Below, in pieces: positions 9,301 through 16,797 of a stretch of DNA of 64,000 nucleotides; position 1 is the first letter of the stretch, and every line of letters begins with the position of its first letter. The stretch covers positions 2,012,241-2,076,240 of the forward strand of contig JANPWX010020040.1 of assembly GCA_024734555.1 (NCBI GenBank). The letters are read 5' to 3'. A program made the position numbers and the translations under genes. Source of the DNA: Trochalopteron elliotii (Eukaryota > Chordata > Aves > Passeriformes > Leiothrichidae). The notes under the pieces were generated by a model that saw only the letters and a program-made list of their open reading frames with translations, was not told where the DNA came from and did not search any database.

Positions 9301-11205
9301 CTTCCCACACAGCCACACCTAGAGCTTGAAGACAGTGTCCCCCCTCTTTTCTCAAAGAAAAAGCAAAGTATTATTTTTTCAGCCCCTGAGGGAGACAGTC
9401 CACGAGTAGCTGCTCCATCCAGGACAGGGGTTTTTCAACCTCTTCCATAACCTGGAACATACTTCAGTTTCTGGAGTCTCTGGGATGGCACTCAGCAGGC
9501 TGTTAATTTCATGGAGGAAGCCATCAATCTTCTTCTTCTTTGTCTCCTTCAATGTCACCTCCTTCAAAAGCTCTTCGATCTGTAGGGGGAAAGGGGACCA
9601 TCAGGGGCAGCTACAACATTGGAATTGCTCCTGACTTACTTTGTCCTCCAGCACCAACCACGAACATAATGCAAAGGGCAACTGGTGAGCTGAGGAAAAC
9701 AGCAAATTCTCCATAAACCCTGCCTGGAGCTGGCAGTTTCATCAGTTCCTGCCATTTTCTGTGAGTGCTAGATTGCAATCATCTACATCCCAACCAAGGT
9801 CTATGCAAAGAATCCTCATATAATTCACACAAGCACAGCTCTCAGGAAGGCTGTTTGTATGACAGAGAATCAGCTGCAGGAAACAGTCCCACAGGTTCTC
9901 ACCACAAATCAGGCCATAGAGATCCTGCCACTGGCACCAGCAAGTAGATCAAAGCTGTTGCTCATAAAAATCACCGATGTTAGAAACACCTGAGTGATGG
10001 GTCCCCAGAGGGACCTGCACAAGCTTGAGGAGCGGGCCCATGAGAACCTCATAAGGTTCAGCAAGACCACGTGAAAGCTGCTGAATCTGGCCTGGGGGAT
10101 GCACAGATGGAGCAGCCCTGCCCAGAAGGACTTGGAGGTGCTGGTGGGTGAGAGGCTGGACATGCCCCAGCCATGGCACTCACAGCCCAGAGAGCCAAAC
10201 GTGTCCTGGGCTGCATCCGTGGGCAGCAGGGGAGGGAGGGGATTCTGCCCCTCTGCTCTGCTCTGGTGAGACCAGAGCATCCAGCTCTGGGGTCCCAGCA
10301 TGGGAAGGACAGGGACCTGTTTCAATCCAGAGGAGGCCATCAAGATAATAAGAGGGATGAAGGATCTCTCCTACGAAGAAAGGCTGAAAGCAATGGGATT
10401 GTTCAGCCTGGAGAAAAGACGGCTCTGAGGAGATTTATTGTGGCCTTTCAGTACCTAGAAGTGCTACAGGACGGTTGGACAGGGACTTTTTATGAGAGCA
10501 TATCATGATACGAAAAGGGGCAATGGCTTTGAACTAAAAGAGAGTAGGTTTAGATTAAAAACTGGGACGAAATTCTTCCCTGTGAGGGTGCTGAGGCACT
10601 GGCACAGGTTGTCCAGAGAAGCTGTGGATGCCGCATTTCTCTAAGTGTTCAAGGCCAGGCTGGATGGGGCTCTGAGCAACCTGGTTTAAAGGAAGATGAC
10701 CGTGGAGGAGAGGGGGGGTGTTTAGATGATCTATAAGGCCCCTTCAATCTAAACTGCTCTATGATGCTATGACCTAGTTACCAGCTGATCTTCATCTAAC
10801 ACAGCTTGATAACCCAGGTCATCTCCGAGACCGGGGTCCCGCAGCCCCCTGCGCTCCCCCCGTGAGTCACTGAGCGCCCCCCCTGCCTGACCTGCAGGCG
10901 GAGCAGGCTGGAGTGGAACAGATCCTCCGTCTCCTTCAGCTGGGTCAGCTCCTCGCTGGTCGGCGGTTTGTAGAGCTCGGCGCGGCTCAGCTTGGCTGCC
11001 TGCGGAGCAGTGGCTGTCGGGGCAGCCCTCTTCCCCCGCCGCACCGTGCCACCGGTGGGGGGCTCTGGGCCCTGCTCCGCCTCCTCCGCCGCCTCCGGAG
11101 AGCCCTGCGGGGAGAACACAGCACAGCATGGTTCGATTCGGTTCGGTTCGGCTCAGATCAGCCCCGCCATCCCCCCGGCCGCGATCCGCCGCCGCTCACC
11201 GCCAT
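209..11205 (-). CDS. NOL6: NOL6 (nucleolar protein 6, Nrap/Utp22 family), partial gene, exons 1-18
   Basis: Eighteen exons on the minus strand join in frame into 772 codons, all bounded by GT..AG sites, and match vertebrate NOL6 in order from remembered family sequence. The human protein is about 1,146 residues, so the C-terminal third lies outside the window. NOL6 is the animal counterpart of yeast Utp22, a nucleolar component of the small-subunit processome needed for 18S rRNA maturation. The Nrap family consists of repeated nucleotidyltransferase-like and PAP/OAS-like domains, considered non-catalytic. Residues 152-172 (GSYLLGTCIRP then NVDIAVTMPR) resemble the nucleotidyltransferase GS motif and acidic strand. 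No frameshift or internal stop is seen. Introns are short (95-730 bp) except intron 2 (1.3 kb, holds a CR1) and intron 15 (2.2 kb, holds an LTR); in the other introns I see nothing beyond splice sites. Positions 1-208 are intron 18. Exons are listed separately; 5' and 3' UTRs are not determined. Confidence 0.95.
583..694 (-). CDS. NOL6: NOL6 exon 17
   Basis: The acceptor is TCTTTCAG and the donor is AAGA|GTAAGT; 112 bp, leaving one base, residues 684-720. It encodes VFPPIPMKPIYSFHTRS and EEKPCPAYITPLK, matching the human VFPPTPVRPAFSF and DKPCPAYVEPM segments. Confidence 0.94.
979..1119 (-). CDS. NOL6: NOL6 exon 16
   Basis: The acceptor is TGTCCACAG and the donor is GAT|GTGAGT; 141 bp, phase 0, residues 637-683. 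It encodes GTGEEAMVSVVCSYDDLSR and LPLTVTAVQGVHPALRYTD, very close to the human YDDLSRLLW and LPLTVSAVQGAHPVLRYTE region. Confidence 0.95.
2326..2766 (-). mobile_element. Solo LTR of an endogenous retrovirus, minus strand, in NOL6 intron 15
   Basis: Read on the minus strand it starts CGATGCCTTAGGATTTTAGC and ends near GCATCA. It aligns by eye with the LTR at 16372-16797 over its first 100 bases, including a shared TATAACTCT.AACT.CATATA stretch. Minus-strand features include an octamer-like ATGCAAAT. The element's AATAAA appears mutated. Flanking bases GTCC and GTAC could be a decayed 4-bp target duplication. It is in the same orientation as NOL6. No internal retroviral coding sequence is present. 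Confidence 0.7.
3361..3436 (-). CDS. NOL6: NOL6 exon 15
   Basis: The acceptor is TCCACATAG and the donor is GAG|GTATGA; 76 bp, completing the split Leu codon, residues 611-636. It encodes HADIPESSVCYTGALLES and ends STGKE. It is separated from exon 16 by the longest internal intron, which holds an LTR. Confidence 0.92.
4166..4314 (-). CDS. NOL6: NOL6 exon 14
   Basis: The acceptor is CCCCACAG and the donor is AAGCT|GTAAGT; 149 bp, leaving two bases of a codon, residues 562-610. It encodes ALEFRTFWGEKSELRRFQDG and EAVVWEASTVYQKRLIP. The FWG.KSELRRFQDG motif is conserved from yeast Utp22 to animals. Confidence 0.95.
4470..4592 (-). CDS. NOL6: NOL6 exon 13
   Basis: The acceptor is TTCCCACAG and the donor is GAG|GTGAGG; 123 bp, phase 0, residues 521-561. 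It encodes WPIDAEPPKHKD and VTFGLLFVPE, ending LEKGPQADHPE, equivalent to the human PPKHKDSGTLTLGLLLRPE segment. Confidence 0.94.
4993..5170 (-). CDS. NOL6: NOL6 exon 12
   Basis: The acceptor is TCTGTAG and the donor is GAG|GTAATG; 178 bp, ending in phase 0, residues 461-520. It encodes HLKHVSKLQ, then DWGGNYVAAALPFVVSLLARG, ending LVAHSLPQIPE, in line with the human DNGGDYVSAALGPL region. Confidence 0.94.
5549..5664 (-). CDS. NOL6: NOL6 exon 11
   Basis: The acceptor is TTGCTCAG and the donor is TTCCA|GTGAGT; 116 bp, leaving two bases of a codon, residues 423-460. It encodes VQFEAKRSMEILDD and GFQVLLMTPKPMLRSFDHVF. The LLMTPKPM..FDHV string is a hallmark of vertebrate NOL6. Confidence 0.95.
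6187..6288 (-). CDS. NOL6: NOL6 exon 10
   Basis: The acceptor is TTTTCCAG and the donor is CAG|GTACCG; 102 bp, phase 0, residues 389-422. It encodes PALDDFHQAFEVVFVDASGL and a segment ending NLCADMTASKYHQ, clearly the family's FHQAF/LNLCAD region. Confidence 0.95.
6448..6506 (-). CDS. NOL6: NOL6 exon 9
   Basis: The acceptor is ATCCACAG and the donor is CTG|GTAAGC; 59 bp, completing the split codon and ending in phase 0, residues 369-388. It encodes TTDLSVTGISLAKDADPSL, aligned with the human TTDLTVNGISL block. It is short but bounded by good sites on both sides. Confidence 0.93.
6840..6960 (-). CDS. NOL6: NOL6 exon 8
   Basis: The acceptor is TTTTCACAG and the donor is CTGG|GTGAGT; 121 bp, residues 329-368 plus one base. 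It encodes GLGCFSGFLVSMLVAYLL and MMSGYQVLRSTLQFL, almost identical in pattern to human NOL6 (GFTGFLVSMLV and MSGYQVLRSVLQFL). Confidence 0.95.
7164..7327 (-). CDS. NOL6: NOL6 exon 7
   Basis: The acceptor is CCACACAG and the donor is AAG|GTGTGT; 164 bp, phase 1 to 0, residues 274-328. It encodes EPPTPHYNNSILCDTV and GMKDGLALLKVWLNQRQL. The KDGxALLKVWL motif is a PAP/OAS-like helical signature of the family. Confidence 0.95.
7472..7606 (-). CDS. NOL6: NOL6 exon 6
   Basis: The acceptor is CCTTACAG and the donor is GAAG|GTATGA; 135 bp, residues 229-273 plus a split codon. It encodes GKDEKMVTVRLHACPDSGLF and the SKNNIRTAWF block found in vertebrate NOL6. Confidence 0.94.
8294..8462 (-). CDS. NOL6: NOL6 exon 5
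   Basis: The acceptor is TTCCCAG and the donor is CAAG|GTGGCA; 169 bp, ending one base into a codon, residues 173-228. It encodes EIFQDKDNLNQRYHRKRALY and a segment ending HLKPILLLRPQ, both strongly conserved with human NOL6. The split Gly codon is completed by exon 6. Confidence 0.94.
9050..9229 (-). CDS. NOL6: NOL6 exon 4 (nucleotidyltransferase-like core)
   Basis: The acceptor is GTTCCCAG and the donor is CGG|GTGAGT; 180 bp, phase 0, residues 113-172. It encodes LTDQAWLSKDVKVP and then VVGSYLLGTCIRPEINVD, the most recognisable Nrap block, equivalent to the GS motif and acidic strand of pol-beta-type nucleotidyltransferases. Confidence 0.95.
9463..9579 (-). CDS. NOL6: NOL6 exon 3
   Basis: The acceptor is CCCTACAG and the donor is GAA|GTATGT; 117 bp, phase 0, residues 74-112. 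It starts IEELLKEVTLKE, continuing the helix begun in exon 2, and ends IPETPETE. The KKKKID stretch matches the charged segment at this point of vertebrate NOL6. Confidence 0.93.
9990..10771 (+). mobile_element. CR1 LINE, 5'-truncated 3' portion, in NOL6 intron 2
   Basis: The plus strand carries the end of CR1 ORF2 (a degraded HENLIRFSKTT-type stretch near 10045-10070, then CCCTGCCCAGAAGGACTTGG) and the typical CR1 3' UTR ending near CTATGATGCTATGA. It is antisense to NOL6 and ends about 120 bp from exon 2. The reading frame is broken by stops and indels. The left boundary is uncertain; similarity may start near 9910. Confidence 0.85.
10892..11104 (-). CDS. NOL6: NOL6 exon 2
   Basis: The acceptor is CCCCGCAG before 11104 and the donor is CAG|GTCAGG after 10892; 213 bp, phase 0 at both ends, residues 3-73. 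It encodes a low-complexity Ala/Glu/Pro-rich N-terminus with a basic patch, then the conserved block KLSRAELYKPPTSEEL and FHSSLLRLQ, which matches the human N-terminal region closely. Confidence 0.93.
11130..11151. repeat. Short GGTTC/GATTC tandem tract in NOL6 intron 1
   Basis: Four 5-bp units of the GGTTC type are seen, one with a G-to-A change. The tract lies inside the 95-bp intron 1, close to the exon 2 acceptor. It is probably a simple repeat with no function. Confidence 0.6.
11200..11205 (-). CDS. NOL6: NOL6 coding exon 1 (two codons, ATG GCG)
   Basis: The minus strand reads ATGGCG followed directly by a GTGAGC donor. Joined to exon 2 this gives a start of M-A-G-S-P-E-A-A. The ATG lies in a GC-rich context a few bases downstream of two E-boxes. 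The alternative is an ATG at 11117-11119 that reads straight through the exon 2 acceptor (M-F-S-P-Q), but this ATG lies within intron 1 next to a good TCTCCCCGCAG acceptor. I prefer the spliced start; transcripts would settle it. Confidence 0.7.
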
Positions 11206-11334
11206 GGCCGCCGCCCACGTGGAATCCCATCACCACGTGCGGCGCCGCACGCCCCACTGGCCCCCGAACGCCGCTCCCTATTGGCCGCCCGCTACAGCGC
11301 GGCGCTTCCCATTCCCGCGCCTCTATGGCCTACG
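11206..11334 (-). promoter_or_regulatory. NOL6 5' flank: GC-rich promoter with two E-boxes and a CCAAT box
   Basis: Two perfect CACGTG E-boxes lie at 11216-11221 and 11234-11239, 11 and 29 bp upstream of the NOL6 ATG. A reverse CCAAT (ATTGG on the plus strand) lies at 11280-11284. The segment is CpG-rich with no obvious TATA box and runs into an assembly gap, so the full promoter is not visible. CACGTG is the core site of MYC/MAX and USF; MYC control would fit a ribosome-assembly gene but is an inference. Confidence 0.55.
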
Positions 11335-11711
11335 NNNNNNNNNNNNNNNNNNNNNNNNNNNNNNNNNNNNNNNNNNNNNNNNNNNNNNNNNNNNNNNNNN
11401 NNNNNNNNNNNNNNNNNNNNNNNNNNNNNNNNNNNNNNNNNNNNNNNNNNNNNNNNNNNNNNNNNNNNNNNNNNNNNNNNNNNNNNNNNNNNNNNNNNNN
11501 NNNNNNNNNNNNNNNNNNNNNNNNNNNNNNNNNNNNNNNNNNNNNNNNNNNNNNNNNNNNNNNNNNNNNNNNNNNNNNNNNNNNNNNNNNNNNNNNNNNN
11601 NNNNNNNNNNNNNNNNNNNNNNNNNNNNNNNNNNNNNNNNNNNNNNNNNNNNNNNNNNNNNNNNNNNNNNNNNNNNNNNNNNNNNNNNNNNNNNNNNNNN
11701 NNNNNNNNNNN
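11335..11711. other. Assembly gap (run of N)
   Basis: There are 377 undetermined bases immediately upstream of the NOL6 promoter region. Both flanks are very GC-rich, which suggests a CpG island that was not sequenced through. Any translation across this region is meaningless. Confidence 0.99.
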
Positions 11712-11900
11712 CGAGAGCCGCAGTTTCGGGGCGAAAGACGGTGATTCGGCAAGCTCGTGGCCCCGGCGCCCGTGCCCGCCCACGGAGGGCGTGTCCGCGG
11801 CGCCGCTCTGCCTCCGCAGCGATGGCGGCGCCGTTGGCAGGCAGCATGGGCCACGAGCTTGCCGAAATCACCGTCTTTCGCCCCGAAACTGCGGCTCTCG
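11712..11900. repeat. Near-perfect inverted repeat at gap edge (arms 11712-11763 and 11848-11900)
   Basis: The left arm (52 nt) is the reverse complement of the right arm (53 nt) except for one extra A in the right arm, with an 84-bp GC-rich spacer. The left arm begins at the first base after the N gap, so it may be longer. The spacer contains GC-box-like sequence and a GATGGCGGC element resembling a YY1 site. Either this is a true inverted duplication in a CpG-island promoter, or an assembly or gap-filling artefact. Confidence 0.9.
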
Positions 11901-11911
11901 GGGCAGTGTGA
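11822..11911 (+). other. Small ORF, 29 codons, across inverted-repeat arm 2
   Basis: The ORF starts ATGGCGGCGCCG in the spacer, runs through the right arm and ends in TGA. It begins M-A-A-P-L-A-G-S-M-G-H-E. I do not recognise it. The context (CpG-rich, YY1-like start) could be a transcription start region divergent from NOL6, but a chance ORF in GC-rich DNA is as likely. Confidence 0.2.
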
Positions 11912-14900
11912 CGGACTTGCGCCTTCAGGCGGGCGAGCGCGGGGCCGGCTGCGCGCCGCAGATTCCGGTTGTGGTACTTAATGCTTAATCGGGGTGGGTA
12001 TCCTGGATGTGGCCTGCCGAGAGCCTGAGCCGGCCTGGCCAGCAGGAACTTACACCGGGAGCCAGGAAAATCCTTCTGGCCTGGAGGAGCGGGCACCGAG
12101 GGCCATCATCCTCCTGACCAGCTTCCCCAGGGACTGGGAAGAACGCCGGGAGCCGTTGGCATCCTACCTGTAAATTATTAGAGTGGGAGGAATATCCCCT
12201 TTATGTAAATTAGATATATATGCCTTTACAGAAACAGCTCTGAACACCGGGTCCGATCAGATTTGGGTTGTCAGGGCATTTAAAAGACCACGCCATGTGT
12301 GTCCCTGAACAGGAGGACACAGATTTTGGACCCAGGTAATTTTATTTCTCTTTCCAGCTCTTTGGATGGCTTTTGCATAACTGTAGTCAGTTAATTCACT
12401 TCTTTACATCATACCATGAAACAGGGATGCTGTGTCTCCAATGAGACTGTCCTCCAGAGAGACTGCTCTGGAATAGCACCCCTAGAGTCTGTCATCCCTA
12501 CGCCACGTTCAAATTCTCCCTGGCCACACTCAGACCCACTTTTTTCCTGCACTGTGAGAATACTACAAGCAGGATCTCTTCAAGACCAGATGTGTAGGCA
12601 TGTTAAGACAGGGTAGAAGACCAGGTATCTGTCCTGAAGGTGAACATGGGAGTTCAGAGAATTCAGTGAAGTAAGCTGAGCTCTGTCCCCCTCAGAGGAC
12701 CCCTCAGCCTCAGCCCACTGCTTATAGGCTCTTGGGGGAAAACAAGCAGCTTTAGGGTAAAAGCTACACGCTCTTGGAGGCAGGGGGTGGGAAACAAGCT
12801 GTGTTCAGAGGATGTTTGCAGCTGATACTCTCTGCCCTGCAGGTCTTTCCTGTGTCTGACTTGTCTCAGAGCAGGGCAGGCTCTCACCCATCCCTCTGCC
12901 AGAGAAAACAAGAGTACTTTCGTGTCCTGCTCAGCTGCAGAGCTCATTTCCACACACTGCAGCATCTCTGCCTGGGACATCAAGGTGCCAAGCTTCTGCT
13001 CAAGGCATTGTTTCTGTTCCCAAAGAATGCTGGCACCTGACCTGCTGCTTGGTTGGGGCAGCCACCAGCATCGTTGCCAAGACGCCCCCAAGTCTCTCAT
13101 CCCTCCCACATATTTAATGACTTCCATGCAGGGAAATCTGCTGGAAGTGAGGTCTCAGGCTTGTGTCAACTTGGCTACAAGGACTCCTGCCTGCAGGTGG
13201 GCATTTGGTTCCTGCTTTCCAAGGAGAGTGTCTGGAGACCTGAGCTGCTGTATTTGGGGAGCACATACCCCAACACAAGTAACTTGTGACAGGGAATTAT
13301 GTGGTGGTTGTAATTGTGACATGAGGCTTCTGGTCCCTGTTACTGCTCATGGCAGTTCCTGCCTGGCTGCTGCATTACACCCTCTCTGGATCCCAGCCAT
13401 CAGCAGCAACTTCCCCAACCTTCTCCAGAAGATCCCAGAAAAGGATTTTTGCTGATTATCATTTTTTTCTCCATCTCAGGTTCCTCAGGCTTAACCCTGA
13501 ACCATGAGCTGGGGAGACAAACCCCTTTCATCCATATGTATCCACGCACACAGTCCCCTGCATTCCAAAGCTGCCTCCAGAACTGACTTCCATTTAGTGT
13601 GGATATTTACTTCCTGTCCAGTTTTGCAAGTAATTCCCGAGTGCAGCCTCAGTGATTCCACCAAGTAAGAATCAGCTCCTAACGTTGGAGGCCTTTATCC
13701 TCCCTGTTACCAAGAAAGTCTAGTTTCTTGGCTGGAGGAGCTCCTGTTCCTCCCCCTTCCTGCCAGGGCCAGGACTCGCACACTCAGCTCTGCTCCATTC
13801 CCCCAGTGATTCACTGCCGGACATCTGCGGTTGCTATGGCCATACCTGCAATGTCAGGCTCCTCTCTTTTTTAAGGGGAGAGTAATTACAGCCCTCTGCA
13901 GGATTTTTAGGAAGGCTGGGCAAACCAGTTTGGTCATCCCTGTCCCCAGGGACACGTCCTTGTATTGCTTGAGAGCAGCAGGGAAGGAGGGACTCACTCA
14001 GGGGCAGGTCCAGGGTGGGTTGCTGGGTGTCCATTCTGTTCTCCAGCATTCCCTATGCACCCCAGCTGTTCCTGGGATGGCATGTAATGCCCACTGGGTA
14101 TGGAAGGATGAGTTCAAGGTCTGTTCTGGTGGCACTGGGGGCAGTTTACGGGTTGGCGGGGAACAGGACAGGTCAGCTCCTGGATGTGTCACCTCAGGAC
14201 GGCCCAGCCAGCTCTGCAGTGGGGAGCAGCACCACTGCTGCTTGCCCCAGAACAGGTTCTTTAATAAAGCATTTCAGTACATGGTGAGTCATTAATTACA
14301 CCCAATCCTGCAATGCTAATAGTAGTAATAATAATTTAAAAAAAAAAACCACCTACATTTCATACCATGTGCCAGCCCTTGCAGGCATCATGCACTTCCT
14401 TCTATCCTGCCTTGCCCAATGAGCTACTGCTGAGCTCCTGCTTCTTGTTATGCTTCATCCTTGCTGCCCAGAAACACATTGGAGCATTGGAGGGCATTGG
14501 AGGAATATTCCCTGCACTCTGTCCCTAGAAATCTGGGGCTTCCTGGCCCAGATGAAGCCATTCCAAGGTGGGTTTTCAACAATGGTGAGCATCCCCAAAC
14601 TCTGTGTACCAGCATCTCCTCAGCATGACCTTTTGAAGCTCTAGCTTTCCTAACAGGCACAGTCAGATAGCAATGTGGCATCAGTGCCCCACTGGGAAAA
14701 TCCCACTCTGCCACACTGGCAGAGGAACCACTGGGAGCATGTGGAGCCACATGCTCGGGTGCTGTCTTTCCTGGGAGCAGCACCCGAGCACCTCCAGCCC
14801 TCAGCCCACCACGGTGGTGTCACCCTCCAGTACATGGCTCAGAGCGAACGAGTGCAGCTCCGCACGCACACCTGTGTACACACATCCCTGCTCCCTCGGC

Positions 14901-16371
14901 TCTGGCCTCAGGAATGCTGCCGGCATCACGTGCAGCTGCCAAGAAGGGGCTGCGGTCGATGCGCCTGCCGAGCAGGTTTAGCGGCCGCATTGATCCCGGC
15001 TTGTGCTGTGTCAGCTTAAACCCCGCACCAGCTTGTCCCCCCCACCTGGGGTCTTCCCAAAAACACCACTGCTGTGGAAATGCTCCCCTGGCAGCTGTGG
15101 AGAGCTAAACTTGCGGCAAAAACTTTGGCACAACCCTGTAGCTTGGTATCACCTGCAGGTGTCTGCAGGCAAAGCCAGCTCCTGTTCAGAGCTCCCCCTT
15201 CCATGACTTTTGCATCCACCCCCTCTCTTTGGTCGCCCCATGGCTGTGGTTGGGGTTTTTTTTACCAAGTGCCCCGAAACGTCATCCCAGTGATAACACC
15301 TGGACATGGCACTTCTTACTGCCTGGCAGCTTCACCCAGATTAGACGGAGTTTCTCGCTTCTTCTGTGGAGTGGGGGCTCTGACCCACTTCAATAAATCT
15401 GCATTTCATTGTAGGATTAAATAGTTCTTCCCTTTGGTTTCTGTAGTATTTTCAAGTGTTTTAAATTCTCAAGTATTAACACATGACAGAGTCATTTGTA
15501 ATTCCCAAAAATAGCCTGGCACACAGGATAATGACACACTCACATAATATTTGACTGTCCATCCCAGGTATGGCCATATCACAGAAACACGTAGCCACTG
15601 AGCAATCTTCACAATGGCCAAGAGGTGGGGGACTTCGTCAGGGCAAAAGGGTAGGGTAAAGCAGATGTTTGTGGGTTTAACTTCAAAACATTGAAGTTTT
15701 AAACAAAACCTCTTGGGCTTCACCCCGGGGCTCAGGCAGACACCCAGCACATTCCTGGCAGCCAAAAAAATAAGGTCCAAGGCGAGCTGGAGCCCAGACA
15801 CTGCCTGGGCAGGGGTAGGAGGGATATCCAGGTCCCTCCTGAGGCTCAGGGACCACCCAGGCAAAAAAATGTTGCATTGATTAAAACAAGCCTCAATCAT
15901 CTCTTTTCTTGGATAGATGATTAAGTGTTACCTGGTTCGTTAAAGCTCAGCCGTCTGCATTGGGACATGGAAAGTACTTTGTGTTCCCCCCTCACCAGCA
16001 GATGCAGCAGTTTCACGGTTTTACAAGGGACAGGCTGAGGTTTATAGGATGGTACAACAGCCACAGCCCTCCTGGGTGGATCAAATGCTGAGATGGTGTG
16101 TTAGACAACCTGTCTGATGAAAAAAAAAAAAAAATCCAAGCTTAACCAATCCTTACATATATGTCAGGGGCAGAGAGGGAGAGACTGATTTTGACTGTCT
16201 GAAGTCAGTCTCTGGCAGCTTTATCTCAAAACTGTGGTGATCTGAGTTACACAAAAAGAACTAATGGGAAGCTGATATGCTTTGAAATGTACGGGCAGTT
16301 TTGCCTCCTCTTAAATTACCAATTTGCCTTTTGCATAGATTGTTTTGTGTACCTTGTTTTAATTCTCTGGT
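11912..16371. other. Intergenic sequence, no gene recognised
   Basis: The first ~100 bp continue the CpG-rich flank, with an ETS-like CCGGAA on the minus strand near 11965. The rest is ordinary bird intergenic DNA. Several open frames of 60-154 codons exist on both strands, but none resembles a known protein or shows paired exons. A short poly(A)-rich stretch lies near 14338-14350 and another A-run near 16120. I see no RNA gene. Confidence 0.5.
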
Positions 16372-16797
16372 TGATGCCTTAAGTTTTAGCTTTCATATTT
16401 TCTAGATTCTGCATCAGTATATAACTCTGAACTTCATATAAATTGTTAGGAAGTTCTCTTCATTGTTCAGTTAGACAAAACAATCCTTTTCCAGCCCAAG
16501 AACCAAGAACACCATTGCAACCAAAAAACATAAACAACGGCAAATTGAGGAGAGCTAACTGGAAGGATGGGACTTCATAACCTGAAGCTGTAACTGGACA
16601 ATTGGCCCAAATATGTAAATGGACCAAAACTTATAAAAGTGTGAAAATGTGGGACCCATCGGCCATCTTGGGTATGGCGCCGGCCAGACTCTTTTCTAAG
16701 GTGTTTATTGAGGTCTTTGAAGACCTTTTTAATAAATACCTACTTTATCCTTTTAACACTGTCTAGTCTCTGTCCTACGTAGCCTCTAAAGGCATCA
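16372..16797 (+). mobile_element. Solo LTR (426 bp) with 4-bp target duplication
   Basis: Ends are perfect inverted repeats: TGATGCCTT at the left and AAGGCATCA at the right. The 4 bp TGGT occurs directly before (16368-16371) and after (16798-16801). Inside are a TATA box (TTATAAAAG, 16631-16639) and a polyadenylation signal (AATAAA, 16731-16736). A 4-bp duplication is typical of gammaretrovirus-like (ERV1) elements. It resembles songbird LTR families; the exact name is not assigned. No gag/pol/env is attached. Confidence 0.9.

Noticed and set aside
9909..10508. Open frames of 76-144 codons on both strands
   Set aside because: They lie within a CR1 LINE; the sequence is repeat, not a host gene.
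11117..11119. Alternative NOL6 start ATG giving M-F-S-P-Q
   Set aside because: It lies in intron 1 immediately next to a strong splice acceptor, and the spliced ATGGCG start fits better.
10913..11988. Long open frames of 250-330 codons on both strands across 10.9-12.1 kb
   Set aside because: They run through undetermined bases translated as X; the real content is NOL6 exon 2 on the minus strand plus GC-rich flank.
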